64,000 bases of DNA, taken from positions 153,603 through 217,602 of the forward strand of contig NZ_BANH01000005.1 of the NCBI RefSeq assembly GCF_000964465.1, in the 5' to 3' direction. A program made the position numbers and the translations under genes. The notes beneath the pieces are model-generated. The model searched no databases. It had not been told where the DNA came from and saw only the letters and a program-made list of their open reading frames with translations. Positions 1-11,713 of the stretch are shown here, piece by piece. How positions within the stretch are numbered: position 1 is the first letter of the stretch; the number at the start of each line of letters is the position of its first letter. Source of the DNA: Gluconobacter thailandicus F149-1 = NBRC 100600 (lineage in GTDB: Bacteria; Pseudomonadota; Alphaproteobacteria; Acetobacterales; Acetobacteraceae).

Positions 1-583
1 TCAGCTCAAGAACGCGATCTTCACCAATGGTGGCATCGCCGTCTTCAAGCGTCACAAGCGCGGAGCCCTTGACGATGGGGATATCGTCGCCCGGGAACTG
101 GTAGGAAGAAAGAAGTTCACGAACTTCCATCTCCACGAGCTCCAGAAGCTCCGGATCATCAACCTGGTCAACCTTGTTCAGGAACACGACCAGAGCCGGC
201 ACGCCAACCTGACGTGCGAGCAGGATGTGCTCACGCGTCTGCGGCATCGGGCCGTCAGCAGCAGACACAACCAGGATCGCGCCGTCCATCTGGGCAGCAC
301 CGGTGATCATGTTCTTGACGTAGTCAGCGTGACCCGGGCAGTCAACGTGAGCATAGTGACGGTTCTTCGTCTCATACTCAACGTGTGCCGTGGAAATGGT
401 GATACCACGAGCGCGCTCTTCCGGCGCTGCGTCGATCATGTCGTACGCCTTGAACTCGGCGCCGCCGCTCTTCGCAAGCGTCTTGGTAATTGCAGCAGTC
501 AGCGAGGTCTTGCCGTGGTCGACGTGACCGATGGTGCCGATGTTGCAGTGCGGCTTCGTCCGCTCGAATTTAGCCTTTGCCAT
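1..583 (-). CDS. tuf: Elongation factor Tu, N-terminal part (cut by window edge)
   Basis: EF-Tu carries aminoacyl-tRNA to the ribosome as a GTP complex in the cytoplasm. About 194 N-terminal residues are present and the rest lies beyond base 1. The start is [20 protein letters not shown]; the G1 loop GHVDHGKT, the switch I region with RGITI, the G3 motif DCPGH and the G4 motif NKVD are all readable. It lies 110 nt after rpsG on the same strand, as in the str operon, but without fusA between them. Many proteobacteria have two tuf copies; whether this is the only one cannot be judged here. The ATG at 583 is the standard EF-Tu start. Confidence 0.97.
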   Translation of the reverse strand, partial: MAKAKFERTKPHCNIGTIGHVDHGKTSLTAAITKTLAKSGGAEFKAYDMIDAAPEERARGITISTAHVEYETKNRHYAHVDCPGHADYVKNMITGAAQMDGAILVVSAADGPMPQTREHILLARQVGVPALVVFLNKVDQVDDPELLELVEMEVRELLSSYQFPGDDIPIVKGSALVTLEDGDATIGEDRVLEL

Positions 584-693
584 CGTCTATCTCCAAAACC
601 CTGCCTCCCACGAGACAGGGGTAAGACTGAAAGTTCATTCCAGCCAGCATCCAGATTCCCGGATGCTGCCGAAAGCCCTTTAGCGGGTTCTGA

Positions 694-1170
694 TTACCAG
701 CGATAGTGACTGAATGCCTTGTTAGCTTCAGCCATACGGTGGGTGTCTTCGCGCTTCTTAACAGCAGCGCCACGATTGTTGACCGCGTCCATCAGTTCGT
801 TGGACAGGCGCTCCTGCATCGTGTTCTCACCGCGCTTGCGGGAGGCATCGATCAGCCACCGGATCGCCAGGGCCTGACGGCGCTCAGCGCGCACTTCGAC
901 AGGCACCTGATAGGTAGCACCACCGACACGACGTGAGCGGACTTCAACAGCCGGCTTCACATTGTCCAGTGCCGAGTGGAACATGGCCACCGGGTCAGCA
1001 GCGCTACCACCACGGTTACGCAGAACCTCAAGCGCACCGTAAACGATGCCCTCAGCGGTGGATTTCTTTCCATCGTACATCAGCGCATTCATGAAGCGCG
1101 TGATAACGATGTCTCCGAACTTTGGATCGGGAAGGATCTCACGCTTTACAGCGCGGTGACGGCGACTCAT
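694..1170 (-). CDS. rpsG: 30S ribosomal protein S7
   Basis: S7 binds the 3' major domain of 16S rRNA and initiates assembly of the small-subunit head. The product is 158 residues, normal for the family, with the typical N-terminus [11 protein letters not shown] and the conserved KFGD and MYDGKKS segments. A clear GAGG ribosome binding site precedes the ATG, and the gene begins 12 nt after rpsL. The ending near FSHYRW is typical of S7. In E. coli S7 represses its own operon; nothing here shows that directly. The next gene downstream is tuf rather than the usual fusA. Confidence 0.97.
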   Translation of the reverse strand: MSRRHRAVKREILPDPKFGDIVITRFMNALMYDGKKSTAEGIVYGALEVLRNRGGSAADPVAMFHSALDNVKPAVEVRSRRVGGATYQVPVEVRAERRQALAIRWLIDASRKRGENTMQERLSNELMDAVNNRGAAVKKREDTHRMAEANKAFSHYRW

Positions 1171-1182
1171 TCCAAATACCTC

Positions 1183-1554
1183 TTACTTCGGACGCTTCGC
1201 GCCATACAGCGAACGACGCTGACGACGCTTGGCGATGCCCTGCGTGTCGAGCACGCCTCGCAGGATGTGATAACGCACACCAGGAAGATCCTTCACGCGG
1301 CCACCACGGATCAGCACAACACTGTGCTCCTGAAGGTTATGACCTTCACCCGGAATGTAGCTCACGACCTCATACCCGTTGGTCAGACGCACCTTGGCGA
1401 CCTTACGCAGAGCGGAGTTCGGCTTCTTTGGCGTTACCGTGTACACGCGCGTGCAAACGCCACGCTTCTGGGGGCATCCCTGTAGTGCAGGGACCTTGTT
1501 CCGCTTTGCGGCCGGCTCACGGCCGTTCGCGATCAACTGGTTGATGGTCGGCAT
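1183..1554 (-). CDS. rpsL: 30S ribosomal protein S12
   Basis: S12 lies at the decoding centre of the small subunit and influences fidelity. The product is 123 residues and starts MPTINQL. The conserved loops [11 protein letters not shown] and [10 protein letters not shown] are intact, so the lysines corresponding to K43 and K88, whose changes give streptomycin resistance in other bacteria, are the sensitive type. A GGGAAGGG ribosome binding site precedes the ATG. It is the first gene of the rpsL-rpsG-tuf unit, with a leader of about 250 nt and a probable promoter at 1811-1839. Confidence 0.97.
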   Translation of the reverse strand: MPTINQLIANGREPAAKRNKVPALQGCPQKRGVCTRVYTVTPKKPNSALRKVAKVRLTNGYEVVSYIPGEGHNLQEHSVVLIRGGRVKDLPGVRYHILRGVLDTQGIAKRRQRRSLYGAKRPK

Positions 1555-1810
1555 GCGCCCTTCCCAATCCTTGTCCTATTCCGGACAGGAAGCACCAGGC
1601 TTCCTGCCATGACATTTTATTCAAATCGACATGCGGCTGAACCGCCTGCCTATCCCACATTTGGAAAGGGAAACGGCTATTGCCATTCCCCTCCTTTTGT
1701 AGCCTGCGGCCTTGGCATTCCCCGAAACCGGGTTAGCGGCACCACATGCGATTCTTTGTCTTCGACGGCTTAATTTTCGCCTCTTCAGGCGGGAGTAGCC
1801 GAGGGCGCGG

Positions 1811-1839
1811 AACCTACGAAGGGTTCCGCGTTGAGTCAA
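1811..1839 (-). promoter_or_regulatory. Probable promoter of rpsL-rpsG-tuf
   Basis: Read on the minus strand there is TTGACT (1834-1839), a 17-nt spacer and TAGGTT (1811-1816). The -35 is close to consensus and the -10 is weak. An exact 8-bp inverted repeat, GCGGAACC/GGTTCCGC (1807-1814 and 1822-1829), overlaps the -10 and spacer, so a dimeric regulator or a 5'-end hairpin is possible. The site is about 250 nt upstream of rpsL, in the only sizeable gap before the operon. Confidence 0.5.
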
Positions 1840-1859
1840 GTGTTTCAGCCAGAAATGCA

Positions 1860-1935
1860 CCGATTCTGAGAAGAGAACTCTCGGAATCGGCATATTTCCC
1901 CTCTCTGCCCTTCTCTCCAGAAGAAAACAGAGAGG
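1860..1935 (-). terminator. Two hairpins after rpoC, possible terminator or processing site
   Basis: Directly after the rpoC stop the transcript can fold CCTCTCTG/CAGAGAGG (arms 1900-1907 and 1928-1935), then CCGATTC/GAATCGG (arms 1860-1866 and 1884-1890). Neither is followed by a clear U run, so this is either a Rho-assisted end or a processing structure. The remaining gap (1555-1859) holds the rpsL promoter and leader and no gene. Confidence 0.4.
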
Positions 1936-1941
1936 TTTTCA

Positions 1942-4900
1942 TTACTCTGCTGCGTCTTCCACTTCGGCCGCTGAACGACCGACGCGATGACGATCCTGGC
2001 TAGCAGCAATACCCCGCAGACGGTTCATGACGCTGCCAGTACCAGCAGGAATCAGACGACCTACAATCACGTTCTCCTTGAGGCCATTCAGCGTATCGAC
2101 CTTGCCAGATGTAGCGGCGTCGGTAAGCACGCGTGTGGTCTCCTGGAAGGAGGCCGCAGAGATGAAGGACTGCGTCTGCAGGGAAGCCTTGGTGATGCCC
2201 TGTAGCACCGGCATAGCCACTGCTGGGGTATCGCCATTTTCCTGAAGGCGCTGATTCTCGATCTCGTACTCAATCCGATCAACGGTTTCGCCTATCAGAT
2301 AGGTCGAATCACCTGGCTCCAGAATTTCAACCTTCTGCAGCATCTGACGAACAATGACCTCAATATGCTTGTCATTGATCTTCACGCCCTGCAGTCGATA
2401 GACGTCCTGAATTTCATTAACCAGATAATCCGAGAGCGCTTCGACACCCATGACCTTCAAAATGTCATGCGGCACACGCGGACCATCGACCAGCGGATCA
2501 CCCTTCTGAACAAAATCGCCTTCCTGAACGGAAACGTGCTTGCCCTTAGGGATGAGGTACTGGGTTTCTTCGCCGGTTTCGTCATTTTTCACAATGACGC
2601 AACGCTTGGACTTGTAGTCCTTGCCGAATTCAATACGTCCATCGCCTTCGGCAATGATCGCATGATCCTTTGGACGACGAGCTTCGAAAAGTTCGGCAAC
2701 ACGCGGCAGACCACCGGTAATGTCACGCGTCTTGGAACCTTCACGCGGAATACGCGCAAGAACGTCACCGGCATGAACCTCCGCACCATTCTCGATAGAC
2801 AGAATACTGTCTGGTGAGAGGAAGTAGCGGGCATCATTGCCGTTGGCGAGCTTGACCACATTCCCTGCAGCATCCTTGAGCTGCAGACGCGGACGAAGAT
2901 CCACACCCTTGGAAGCCTGCTTGTAGTCAACCACAACCTTGGAGCTGAGGCCTGTGACCTCATCCATACGTTCGACAAGCGTGATGCTGTCGATTAGGTC
3001 GAGGTATTCTACCGTACCAGCCTGCTCGGTGATGATCGGAAGGGTGTACGGGTCCCACTCAGCCATTTTCTGGCCACGTGCAACCGCCTCACCCTCACCC
3101 ACCATCAGACGCGCACCATAAGGCACACGATAGCGGGCACGCTCGACACCGTTCTCATCGGTCAGGAGGATTTCGCAGTTACGCGACATCACAACCAGAA
3201 CCTTCTGAGAGTTCTCGACAACGTTGCGGTTCTTGATCGTCACACGTCCATCACGGGACGCCTCGACCATCGACTGCTCCGCACCACGCGTTGCCGCACC
3301 ACCGATATGGAAGGTACGCATCGTCAGCTGTGTACCAGGCTCACCGATGGACTGAGCGGCGATGACACCAACAGCTTCACCAATGTTCACTGGCGTGCCG
3401 CGTGCAAGGTCACGGCCATAGCAGTGTGCACAAATCCCGACCCGGCTATCACACGTGAGAACCGACCGGATTTCCATACTCTCAACACCAGCCTTTTCGA
3501 TAAGCTCGGCTTCCGGCTCCTCGATCAGCGTGTTGCGGGGCAGAAGAACGTCATGCGTTACAGGATGCAGTACGTCCTTGGACGTTGTGCGACCCAGGAT
3601 ACGCTCGGAAAGGGATGCGACGACTTCACCGCTATCCATTACCGCACGAACCGTCAGACCGCGTTCCGTACCGCAATCCGGCTCAACGATGATGCAATCC
3701 TGCGCAACGTCAACAAGACGACGTGTCAGATAACCCGAGTTCGCGGTCTTCAGAGCCGTATCAGCGAGACCCTTACGAGCCCCGTGACTGGACGTGAAGT
3801 AATCGAGAACCGACAGGCCTTCTTTGAAGTTCGCGATGATCGGCTGCTCGATGATCTCGCCAGAAGGCTTCACCATCAGACCACGCATACCCGCAAGCTG
3901 CTTCATCTGGGCCGGCGACCCACGAGCACCGGAGTGGCTCATCATCCACACAGAGTTGGTCGGCTTGCCGATAACCTGCTTGGAGATTTCCTTCAGCATG
4001 GCAGCCTGCACTTCGTCCGTGCAACGCGACCACGCATCAACCACCTTGTTGTAGCGCTCGCCAGCCGTAATCAGACCGTCCTGATACTGCTGCTCAAACT
4101 CTTTGACCTCTTCAGACGTCTTACCAACCAGCGTTGCCTTCTCGGCCGGAATGATCATGTCATCCTTGCCGAAGGAAATGCCAGCACGGGCAGCATGCTT
4201 GAAACCAAGGCCCATGAGACGGTCACAGAAGATCACTGCTTCCTTCTGACCACAGTGACGATAGACCGTATCGATAACATCGGACACGTTCTTCTTCGTC
4301 AGCTGCTTGTTGATCAGGCTGAACGGAATCGCAGGATGCTTCGGCAGGATCTGCGCAATAAGCGCACGTCCCGGAGTCGTCAGGATCGTCTGGCGGATCG
4401 GGTTACCGTTTTCATCAACGGTCGGAAGACGCAGACGGATCTTATCATGAAGTTGCAGGGAACCGGCGAGCATCGCGCTCTCGATTTCTGCGACATCGGA
4501 ATAGGCCGGTGGCGCAGCCTTCACGACCTTGCCACCTTCGATGACGGCCTCATCCGGTGTCTCACGATACTCAGGAACTTCAAGGCTCAGGTAATAGAGA
4601 CCCAGAACGATATCCTGAGACGGCACGATAATCGGCTTGCCGTTTGCAGGGCTGAGGATGTTGTTCGTGGACATCATCAGCACGCGTGCTTCCAACTGCG
4701 CTTCGAGCGATAGCGGAACGTGCACGGCCATCTGATCGCCGTCAAAGTCAGCGTTGAACGCGGTGCAGACCAGCGGGTGAAGCTGGATAGCCTTACCTTC
4801 AATCAGGGTCGGCTCGAACGCCTGAATGCCAAGACGGTGAAGCGTCGGGGCACGGTTCAGCATCACTGGATGTTCGCGGATAACCTCTTCGAGGATATCC

Positions 4901-6258
4901 CAGACTTCCGGACGCTCTTTCTCCACCATGCGCTTTGCAGCCTTGATGGTAGTGGCGTGACCGTACTTCTCCAGCTTGGAGTAGATAAACGGCTTGAAGA
5001 GCTCGAGTGCCATCTTCTTCGGCAGACCGCACTGATGCAGCTTCAGCTCCGGACCAACCACGATGACCGAACGGCCAGAGTAATCGACGCGCTTACCGAG
5101 AAGGTTCTGACGGAAACGGCCCTGCTTGCCCTTCAGCATATCAGACAGGGACTTCAGCGGACGCTTGTTGGCACCCGTAATCGCACGACCACGACGACCG
5201 TTATCGAACAGCGCATCAACAGCTTCCTGAAGCATGCGCTTTTCGTTGCGGACAATAATGTCCGGCGCACGAAGCTCGATCAGGCGCTTCAGACGGTTAT
5301 TACGGTTGATGACACGGCGATACAAATCGTTCAGATCAGACGTTGCGAAACGACCACCATCCAGCGGGACCAGTGGACGAAGTTCCGGCGGAATCACCGG
5401 AATGATGTCCATGATCATCCAGTCTGGACGTGAGCCACTCTCAACAAATGCCTCAACGAGCTTCAGACGCTTGACCAGCTTCTTACGAGCAGCTTCAGAC
5501 GTTGCCTTGCGCAGCTTCTTGCGCATCATCGTCTTTTCGGAATCGCCTTCCATGACTTCAGCGTCATAGTCAAACGGATCCGGTAGTCCCTTTGCCTTTG
5601 CGGCAAGACTCAGCTCGCGTTCCTGAGCATTAGGAATGCCCCAGTCGTAGCTGGACAGCGCCCGCTTGATCGCCTCGGCACCGATCCCAACGTCAATGCC
5701 CGCATCCGGATATTCGTCGAGCAGATCTTCGCAACGGATTTCATCGAGAAGGTACTGATCGCGCTTCTTGCCGTTCTTGTAGGAGTCGATCTGATCGGAA
5801 TCACAGACACCCTTGTCGAGAATGAGGAACTTCTCGAAATACAGAACAGGCTCAACGTCCTTCAGCGGCAGATCCAGCATCGTGGCAATGCGGCTCGGCA
5901 GCGACTTAAGGAACCAGATGTGCGCAACTGGGGAAGCAAGTTCGATATGCCCCATGCGCTCACGGCGCACCTTGGCAAGCGTGACTTCAACGCCGCACTT
6001 TTCACAGACAATGCCGCGGAACTTCATCCGCTTGTATTTGCCGCAAAGGCATTCATAGTCCTTGATAGGACCAAAAATGCGTGCGCAGAAAAGCCCGTCA
6101 CGCTCTGGCTTGAACGTACGGTAGTTGATGGTCTCCGGCTTCTTGATTTCGCCGTAGGACCAGGAGCGGATCTGCTCACTGGAAGCAAGCTGGATCTTGA
6201 TCTGGTCAAAGCTGACTGACTGACCAGCCTGACCCAGGATTTTCATGAGTTCGTTCAT
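1942..6258 (-). CDS. rpoC: DNA-directed RNA polymerase subunit beta'
   Basis: The largest core RNA polymerase subunit (1438 residues) carries the catalytic magnesium site. The N-terminal zinc site has cysteines at 70, 72, 85 and 88, the E. coli positions; the catalytic NADFDGD motif is intact; and the second zinc site shows [12 protein letters not shown] chose the ATG at 6258 (MNELMKIL) over an in-frame TTG five codons upstream because it matches family starts. The gene follows rpoB after 80 nt. The length agrees with alphaproteobacterial beta', which is slightly longer than the E. coli protein. Confidence 0.98.
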   Translation of the reverse strand: MNELMKILGQAGQSVSFDQIKIQLASSEQIRSWSYGEIKKPETINYRTFKPERDGLFCARIFGPIKDYECLCGKYKRMKFRGIVCEKCGVEVTLAKVRRERMGHIELASPVAHIWFLKSLPSRIATMLDLPLKDVEPVLYFEKFLILDKGVCDSDQIDSYKNGKKRDQYLLDEIRCEDLLDEYPDAGIDVGIGAEAIKRALSSYDWGIPNAQERELSLAAKAKGLPDPFDYDAEVMEGDSEKTMMRKKLRKATSEAARKKLVKRLKLVEAFVESGSRPDWMIMDIIPVIPPELRPLVPLDGGRFATSDLNDLYRRVINRNNRLKRLIELRAPDIIVRNEKRMLQEAVDALFDNGRRGRAITGANKRPLKSLSDMLKGKQGRFRQNLLGKRVDYSGRSVIVVGPELKLHQCGLPKKMALELFKPFIYSKLEKYGHATTIKAAKRMVEKERPEVWDILEEVIREHPVMLNRAPTLHRLGIQAFEPTLIEGKAIQLHPLVCTAFNADFDGDQMAVHVPLSLEAQLEARVLMMSTNNILSPANGKPIIVPSQDIVLGLYYLSLEVPEYRETPDEAVIEGGKVVKAAPPAYSDVAEIESAMLAGSLQLHDKIRLRLPTVDENGNPIRQTILTTPGRALIAQILPKHPAIPFSLINKQLTKKNVSDVIDTVYRHCGQKEAVIFCDRLMGLGFKHAARAGISFGKDDMIIPAEKATLVGKTSEEVKEFEQQYQDGLITAGERYNKVVDAWSRCTDEVQAAMLKEISKQVIGKPTNSVWMMSHSGARGSPAQMKQLAGMRGLMVKPSGEIIEQPIIANFKEGLSVLDYFTSSHGARKGLADTALKTANSGYLTRRLVDVAQDCIIVEPDCGTERGLTVRAVMDSGEVVASLSERILGRTTSKDVLHPVTHDVLLPRNTLIEEPEAELIEKAGVESMEIRSVLTCDSRVGICAHCYGRDLARGTPVNIGEAVGVIAAQSIGEPGTQLTMRTFHIGGAATRGAEQSMVEASRDGRVTIKNRNVVENSQKVLVVMSRNCEILLTDENGVERARYRVPYGARLMVGEGEAVARGQKMAEWDPYTLPIITEQAGTVEYLDLIDSITLVERMDEVTGLSSKVVVDYKQASKGVDLRPRLQLKDAAGNVVKLANGNDARYFLSPDSILSIENGAEVHAGDVLARIPREGSKTRDITGGLPRVAELFEARRPKDHAIIAEGDGRIEFGKDYKSKRCVIVKNDETGEETQYLIPKGKHVSVQEGDFVQKGDPLVDGPRVPHDILKVMGVEALSDYLVNEIQDVYRLQGVKINDKHIEVIVRQMLQKVEILEPGDSTYLIGETVDRIEYEIENQRLQENGDTPAVAMPVLQGITKASLQTQSFISAASFQETTRVLTDAATSGKVDTLNGLKENVIVGRLIPAGTGSVMNRLRGIAASQDRHRVGRSAAEVEDAAE

Positions 6259-6338
6259 GCGCCGAAACCCCAATGTGCACCGCGGCGTCCCGCGGGCACT
6301 TCAAAATTGAACCGTGAAGCGAGAGGGGAGCGAGACAA

Positions 6339-9300
6339 TTAAATCTCGCCCTGCTCGAGTTCGACATTCAGGCCGAGAGACTTCAGTTCCTTGATCAGAA
6401 CGTTGAAGCTCTCCGGAATGCCTGCTTCGAAGTCATCCTGCTCGCGCACGATAGCCTCATAGACTTTGGTACGGCCGGAAACGTCATCCGACTTCACCGT
6501 CAGCATTTCCTGCAGCGTATAAGCCGCACCATATGCTTCCAGTGCCCAGACTTCCATTTCACCAAAGCGCTGACCACCGAACTGCGCCTTACCACCCAGC
6601 GGCTGCTGCGTGACGAGGGAGTACGGACCGATCGAACGTGCATGGATCTTGTCATCGACAAGGTGATGCAGCTTCAGCATGTAAATGTAACCAACCGTGG
6701 TCTGGCGCTCAAATGTCTCGCCCGTACGACCATCGATCAGCTGAGACTGACCCGACTTGTTCACACCAGCCTTTTCCAGCATGCCTTCGATGTCCGGGAT
6801 GGAAGCACCATCGAACACCGGGGTAGCAATCGGAAGACCCTTGCGAAGGTTGTTGGCCAACTCGATGAGCTGCTCGTTCGGCAGAGTAGCAACGTCGGTT
6901 TCGAAGATTTCGTCCCCGTAAACGTCCCGCAGACGATCAAGCAGTTCCTGCTTGCGCTCACCAGTCCGCTGATACTCATCAACCATCTCACCGATGCTTG
7001 CACCGATATTGGCACAAGCCCAACCAAGATGGGTTTCAAGGATCTGACCGATGTTCATGCGCGACGGCACACCCAGCGGGTTCAGAACGATGTCAACAGC
7101 CTGACCATTCTCAAGGAACGGCATGTCTTCGACAGGGACAACACGGGAAACGACACCCTTGTTGCCGTGACGACCAGCCATCTTGTCACCCGGCTGAAGC
7201 TTACGCTTCACGGCAACAAAGACCTTGACCATCTTCATCACGCCAGGCGGCAGTTCGTCACCGCGCTGCAGCTTTTCAACCTTGTTGTCAAAACGCGCAT
7301 TGATGCGACGGACAGCTTCATCAAACTCGGAACGCAGTGTTTCGAGTTCAGCAGTCACCTCATCAGAGGAGACCGAGATGTTGCGCCATGCCGCACGAGG
7401 ATGCTCATCCAGAACTTCAACCGTGATCGGCGTACCAGAACGGATACCCTTGAACCCGGCACCAGCAACCTGGCCAACCAGACGCTCACGTAGACGATTG
7501 TGGAAGCTACGCTCCTGAATGGAACGTTCGTCATCCCGGTCCTTGGTCAGGCGTTCAATCTCGGAACGCTCGATTGCCATCGCACGCTCGTCCTTGTCGA
7601 CGCCGCGACGTGAGAAGACGCGAACATCAACAATCGTACCGGTCGTACCAGGTGGCAGCTTAAGGGACGTATCACGAACGTCAGAAGCCTTCTCACCGAA
7701 GATGGCGCGGAGGAGCTTTTCTTCCGGCGTCATCGGGCTTTCACCCTTCGGCGTCACCTTACCGACGAGAATATCACCCGGATTCACCTCGGCGCCGACA
7801 TAGACAATGCCTGCCTCGTCAAGGTTACGAAGAGCTTCTTCACCGACATTCGGAATGTCGCGGGTGATTTCCTCCTGGCCGAGCTTCGTGTCACGAGCCA
7901 TGACTTCGAATTCTTCGATGTGGATCGAAGTGAAGACGTCATCACGTGCGATACGCTCGGAGATGAGGATGGAGTCCTCAAAGTTGTAACCGTTCCAGGG
8001 CATAAACGCGACGAGCACGTTGCGACCCAGAGCCAGTTCACCCAGTTCGGTGGACGGACCATCCGCAATGATGTCGCCAGCATGAACCGTGTCACCAACC
8101 TTCACCAGCGGACGCTGATTGATGCAGGTAGACTGGTTCGAACGCATGTACTTACGCAGGCGATAAATATCGACGCCCTGCGTCGAACCCGCATCGTCAG
8201 TCGCACGGACAACGATACGCGCACCATCGATCTGGTCGATGATACCGCGACGCTTGGCAACGATCGTCGCGCCGGAGTCACGTGCAACAGCTGCTTCCAT
8301 GCCTGTTCCAACCAGCGGGGCATCAGCCTTCACCAGCGGAACAGCCTGACGCTGCATGTTTGCGCCCATGAGCGCACGGTTGGCGTCATCGTTCTCAAGG
8401 AACGGAATGAGAGCCGCAGCAACCGAAACAAGCTGCTTTGGAGACACGTCACAGGCCGTAACCTGCTCAGGCGGAACAACACGGAAGTCACCGGACTTAC
8501 GGACGGAAACCAGCTCGTCCGTCAGATGGCCATCTGCACTCTGCTTGGCATCAGCCTGCGCAACGACGAGCTTCTCTTCTTCCATGGCGGAAAGATATTT
8601 CCAGCCGTCCTGAAGAATGCCGTCCTTGACCAGACGATACGGCGTTTCGATGAAGCCGTACTTGTTGACCTTAGCATAAGTCGAGAGCGAGTTGATCAGA
8701 CCGATGTTCGGGCCTTCAGGCGTCTCGATCGGGCAGATACGGCCATAATGCGTCGGATGAACGTCACGGACTTCGAAGCCTGCACGCTCACGGGTCAGAC
8801 CGCCCGGACCAAGCGCCGAAAGACGACGTTTGTGCGTCACTTCGGAGAGCGGGTTGGTCTGATCCATGAACTGGCTGAGCTGTGACGAACCGAAGAACTC
8901 ACGAACCGCAGCAGCCGCCGGCTTTGCATTGATCAGATCATGCGGCATGACCGTATCAATATCGACGGAACCCATACGTTCACGAATGGCGCGTTCCATA
9001 CGGAGCAGGCCAACGCGATACTGGTTCTCCATCAGCTCGCCAACAGAACGAACACGACGGTTACCAAGGTTGTCAATATCGTCAATCTGGCCGCGACCGT
9101 CCTTGAGGTCACACATGATCTTGATGGTGCGCAGGATATCTTCCTTGCGCAGAACGCGCAGGGTATCCGGTGCATCGACATCAAGACGCATATTCATCTT
9201 GACACGACCAACAGACGAAAGATCGTAGCGGTCCTGATCGAAGAAGAGACCACGGAACATCGCTTCGGCGGTTTCCTTGGTCGGCGGCTCACCCGGACGC

Positions 9301-10511
9301 ATGATGCGATAGATATCGATCAGGGCTTCGTCACGGCTGTTATTCTTGTCAACAGTCAGCGTGTTGCGGATCCAAGGACCGTGCGATCCGTCAACCGAAA
9401 GCGTCGGAAGTTCAGTAATGCCAAGCTCTTCAAGAGCAACAAGACGATCTTCCGTCAGTTCCTCGCCAGCTTCGCCGTAAATCTCACCGGTGTGCTCATT
9501 GACAAGGTCATGCGCAATATAACGGCCCAACACATCAAGACGACCGACCTGCACCACACGGGTCTTTTCTGCAATCTTGCGGACCATACGCGCCGTCAGC
9601 TTGGCGTCTGCCTCAGCGACCACTTCACCCGTGTCAGCATCGACCAGCGGGCTCAGCAGCTTTTGGCCGCGGAATGCTTCTGGCTCGAAAGGACGCGCCC
9701 AGCCATCACCCATCCGGGCGAAGGGAACCATGTCATAGAAGTAAGACAGGATTTCGTCCTGATCCATGCCGCGAATGTCGAGACCTTCGACATCCCCGCC
9801 TTCTGCGATCTTCTGGTCGCGCTGCGCGATGTAGTTTGCACCTTCAAGTGCGTACAGAAGCGTCGTGACAGGAAGCTTACGCTTGCGATCAATACGAACG
9901 TAGATCAGGTCCTTGGCGTCGAATTCAAAATCGAGCCATGAACCACGATATGGAATCACACGGGCAGCAAAGAGATACTTGCCCGAAGAATGCGTCTTGC
10001 CCTTATCGTGATCGAAAAAGACACCTGGGCTACGATGCATCTGAGAAACGATGACGCGCTCGGTACCGTTGATAATGAAAGTGCCGTTGTCTGTCATGAG
10101 CGGCATGTCGCCCATGTAGACCGGCTGTTCCTTCAAATCATGAATGGAGCGCGAACCCGTATCTTCATCAATGTCCCACGTTGTCAGACGCAGGATGACT
10201 TTCAGCGGCGCTGCGTATGTCAGACCACGCTGAATGCATTCTTCAACGTCATACTTCGGCTCTTCGAACTCGTAAGACACGAAGTCCAGACGACCGCGAC
10301 CAGCAAAGTCATTGATTGGGAAAACCGAACGGAACACTTCCTGCAGACCGGAGTTCTGACGTGCGTCAGGGCTCACATTCATCTGCAGAAACGCTTCGTA
10401 GGAAGCGCGCTGCACATCGATCAAATTGGGCATCGGCGCAATTTCGGGAATGCGCCCGAAGCTTTTGCGGATCCTCTTGCGTCCCGTGAACGATTTGGTG
10501 ATCGCGTTCAT
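6339..10511 (-). CDS. rpoB: DNA-directed RNA polymerase subunit beta
   Basis: The second-largest core RNA polymerase subunit is 1390 residues here. The rifampicin region near residue 541 reads [18 protein letters not shown] followed by [13 protein letters not shown], which is the sensitive type at the usual resistance positions. The C-terminal part includes the conserved HGNKG and [15 protein letters not shown] segments. The start at [20 protein letters not shown] is the usual alphaproteobacterial one. It sits between rplL (242 nt upstream) and rpoC. The rplL-rpoB gap holds a hairpin and a possible internal promoter. Confidence 0.98.
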   Translation of the reverse strand: MNAITKSFTGRKRIRKSFGRIPEIAPMPNLIDVQRASYEAFLQMNVSPDARQNSGLQEVFRSVFPINDFAGRGRLDFVSYEFEEPKYDVEECIQRGLTYAAPLKVILRLTTWDIDEDTGSRSIHDLKEQPVYMGDMPLMTDNGTFIINGTERVIVSQMHRSPGVFFDHDKGKTHSSGKYLFAARVIPYRGSWLDFEFDAKDLIYVRIDRKRKLPVTTLLYALEGANYIAQRDQKIAEGGDVEGLDIRGMDQDEILSYFYDMVPFARMGDGWARPFEPEAFRGQKLLSPLVDADTGEVVAEADAKLTARMVRKIAEKTRVVQVGRLDVLGRYIAHDLVNEHTGEIYGEAGEELTEDRLVALEELGITELPTLSVDGSHGPWIRNTLTVDKNNSRDEALIDIYRIMRPGEPPTKETAEAMFRGLFFDQDRYDLSSVGRVKMNMRLDVDAPDTLRVLRKEDILRTIKIMCDLKDGRGQIDDIDNLGNRRVRSVGELMENQYRVGLLRMERAIRERMGSVDIDTVMPHDLINAKPAAAAVREFFGSSQLSQFMDQTNPLSEVTHKRRLSALGPGGLTRERAGFEVRDVHPTHYGRICPIETPEGPNIGLINSLSTYAKVNKYGFIETPYRLVKDGILQDGWKYLSAMEEEKLVVAQADAKQSADGHLTDELVSVRKSGDFRVVPPEQVTACDVSPKQLVSVAAALIPFLENDDANRALMGANMQRQAVPLVKADAPLVGTGMEAAVARDSGATIVAKRRGIIDQIDGARIVVRATDDAGSTQGVDIYRLRKYMRSNQSTCINQRPLVKVGDTVHAGDIIADGPSTELGELALGRNVLVAFMPWNGYNFEDSILISERIARDDVFTSIHIEEFEVMARDTKLGQEEITRDIPNVGEEALRNLDEAGIVYVGAEVNPGDILVGKVTPKGESPMTPEEKLLRAIFGEKASDVRDTSLKLPPGTTGTIVDVRVFSRRGVDKDERAMAIERSEIERLTKDRDDERSIQERSFHNRLRERLVGQVAGAGFKGIRSGTPITVEVLDEHPRAAWRNISVSSDEVTAELETLRSEFDEAVRRINARFDNKVEKLQRGDELPPGVMKMVKVFVAVKRKLQPGDKMAGRHGNKGVVSRVVPVEDMPFLENGQAVDIVLNPLGVPSRMNIGQILETHLGWACANIGASIGEMVDEYQRTGERKQELLDRLRDVYGDEIFETDVATLPNEQLIELANNLRKGLPIATPVFDGASIPDIEGMLEKAGVNKSGQSQLIDGRTGETFERQTTVGYIYMLKLHHLVDDKIHARSIGPYSLVTQQPLGGKAQFGGQRFGEMEVWALEAYGAAYTLQEMLTVKSDDVSGRTKVYEAIVREQDDFEAGIPESFNVLIKELKSLGLNVELEQGEI

Positions 10512-10635
10512 CTATCTTGCCCTCTGCACCAGACCTTCGAGTCGCCCGGGATTTCATTGTCAGACAACCGCCTGACACGACACGGACGACCGGAACGACC
10601 GGCTTTCAGTAATTTCAATACGTAGCGAGCCGCGT

Positions 10636-10663
10636 ATTATACTCTTATTTCCACCAACGGCAA
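10636..10663 (-). promoter_or_regulatory. Possible internal promoter for rpoBC
   Basis: In the 242-nt rplL-rpoB gap the minus strand has a perfect TATAAT (10636-10641) and TTGCCG (10658-10663) with a 16-nt spacer. The predicted start point is about 118 nt before rpoB. It lies just downstream of the hairpin at 10667-10694, so it could supply rpoBC independently of read-through from rplJL. Confidence 0.45.
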
Positions 10664-10666
10664 ATC

Positions 10667-10694
10667 GGGCGGGAACCGCATGCGATCCCCGCCC
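10667..10694 (-). terminator. Attenuator-like hairpin between rplL and rpoB
   Basis: GGGCGGG (10667-10673) and CCCGCCC (10688-10694) form a 7-bp GC stem with a 14-nt loop. There is no U run after it, so full termination is unlikely. Partial termination between rplL and rpoB is established in E. coli, where it sets the ratio of L7/L12 to polymerase; a similar role here is inferred. Confidence 0.4.
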
Positions 10695-10753
10695 TATCCG
10701 TCTGCTCTCGCAGAGGCCGCCCCTTCAGAAAAGAGACGACCCGATCAAGTTGA

Positions 10754-11128
10754 TTACTTGATTTCGACCTTGGCGCCGTTGTCTTCCAGGGTCTTCTTGA
10801 TCTTCTCGGCTTCGTCCTTGGACACGCCTTCCTTGACGGTCTTCGGTGCGCCTTCAACCAGATCCTTGGCTTCCTTCAGACCCAGACCCGTGATGCCACG
10901 GATTTCCTTGATCACGTTGATCTTCTTGTCGCCAGCAGCGGCCAGAACAACAGTGAACTCGGTCTGCTCTTCAGCCGGAGCTGCACCAGCAGCCGGACCA
11001 GCAGCAGCAACTGCTACTGGAGCAGCAGCGGAAACGCCCCACTTCTCTTCGAGAAGCTTGGAAAGTTCAGCAGCTTCGAGAACGGTAAGAGCGGACAGCT
11101 CTTCAACAATCTTTGCCAGATCGGCCAT
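10754..11128 (-). CDS. rplL: 50S ribosomal protein L7/L12
   Basis: L7/L12 forms the flexible stalk that recruits translational GTPases. It is 124 residues: an N-terminal dimerisation domain ([11 protein letters not shown]), an Ala/Pro-rich hinge around residues 35-55 and the C-terminal factor-binding domain with [12 protein letters not shown]. It follows rplJ by 66 nt, the conserved order. High expression is expected from its stoichiometry of four or six copies per ribosome. The hinge is rich in alanine, as usual for the family. Confidence 0.97.
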   Translation of the reverse strand: MADLAKIVEELSALTVLEAAELSKLLEEKWGVSAAAPVAVAAAGPAAGAAPAEEQTEFTVVLAAAGDKKINVIKEIRGITGLGLKEAKDLVEGAPKTVKEGVSKDEAEKIKKTLEDNGAKVEIK

Positions 11129-11194
11129 GGTCTTATCCTAAGTGATGCACTGTTTGAATGGGTTCAAGCCTACGCCGCAGCGTTGACCCTACTC

Positions 11195-11713
11195 TTAAGC
11201 GGCTTCGCCGGTCTTGGCATAGGCGCCGAAGACGCGAGCAAGCTGTCCTGCCGGAGCCTGAACAACGCCTGCGATACGCGTAGCCGGGGTCTGAATCATA
11301 CCCACCAGCTTCGCACGCAGTTCGTCCAGAGACGGCAGCTCGGCGAGTGTCTTGATTCCATCGACGTCAAGCGTCTGGGAACCAAGGGAGCCACCGAGCA
11401 CTACAAGCTTGTCATTCGTCTTGGCGAACTCGACGATCACCTTCGCAACTGCAACCGGGTCTTCAGACCAAGCCAGGGCCGTTGGCCCCTTGAGCAGCGG
11501 CGCGATGCCGTCGAATTGGGTCCCATCCAGAGCGCGGCTGGCCAGCCGGTTCTTCGCAACCTTATATGTCGCACCTGCCGCACGAATGCGTCGACGCAGC
11601 TCCGTCACATCAGCAACCGTCAGACCCTTGTTCTGGGTGACGACAACCATGGACGTGCTGTTGAACACATCGGCGAGGAACTCGACAAAGGCCCGCTTTT
11701 CCGTACGGTCCAA
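11195..11713 (-). CDS. rplJ: 50S ribosomal protein L10 (TTG start)
   Basis: L10 anchors the L7/L12 stalk to 23S rRNA. It is 172 residues, with N-terminus [13 protein letters not shown], the AKNRLA segment of the RNA-binding domain and the helical C-terminal tail that binds L7/L12 dimers. The start codon is TTG at 11713, supported by a GAGGAG ribosome binding site and by the family N-terminus; no ATG fits. A 310-nt structured gap lies upstream. L10 with L7/L12 represses translation of this operon in E. coli by binding the leader, so a weak start and a folded leader fit such control. Confidence 0.95.
   Translation of the reverse strand: MDRTEKRAFVEFLADVFNSTSMVVVTQNKGLTVADVTELRRRIRAAGATYKVAKNRLASRALDGTQFDGIAPLLKGPTALAWSEDPVAVAKVIVEFAKTNDKLVVLGGSLGSQTLDVDGIKTLAELPSLDELRAKLVGMIQTPATRIAGVVQAPAGQLARVFGAYAKTGEAA

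Noticed and set aside
3307..4713. 468-codon open frame antisense to rpoC.
   Set aside because: It is a shadow of the conserved rpoC reading frame and has no recognisable domain or ribosome binding site. The same applies to long antisense frames in rpoB and in leuS (34965-36503).
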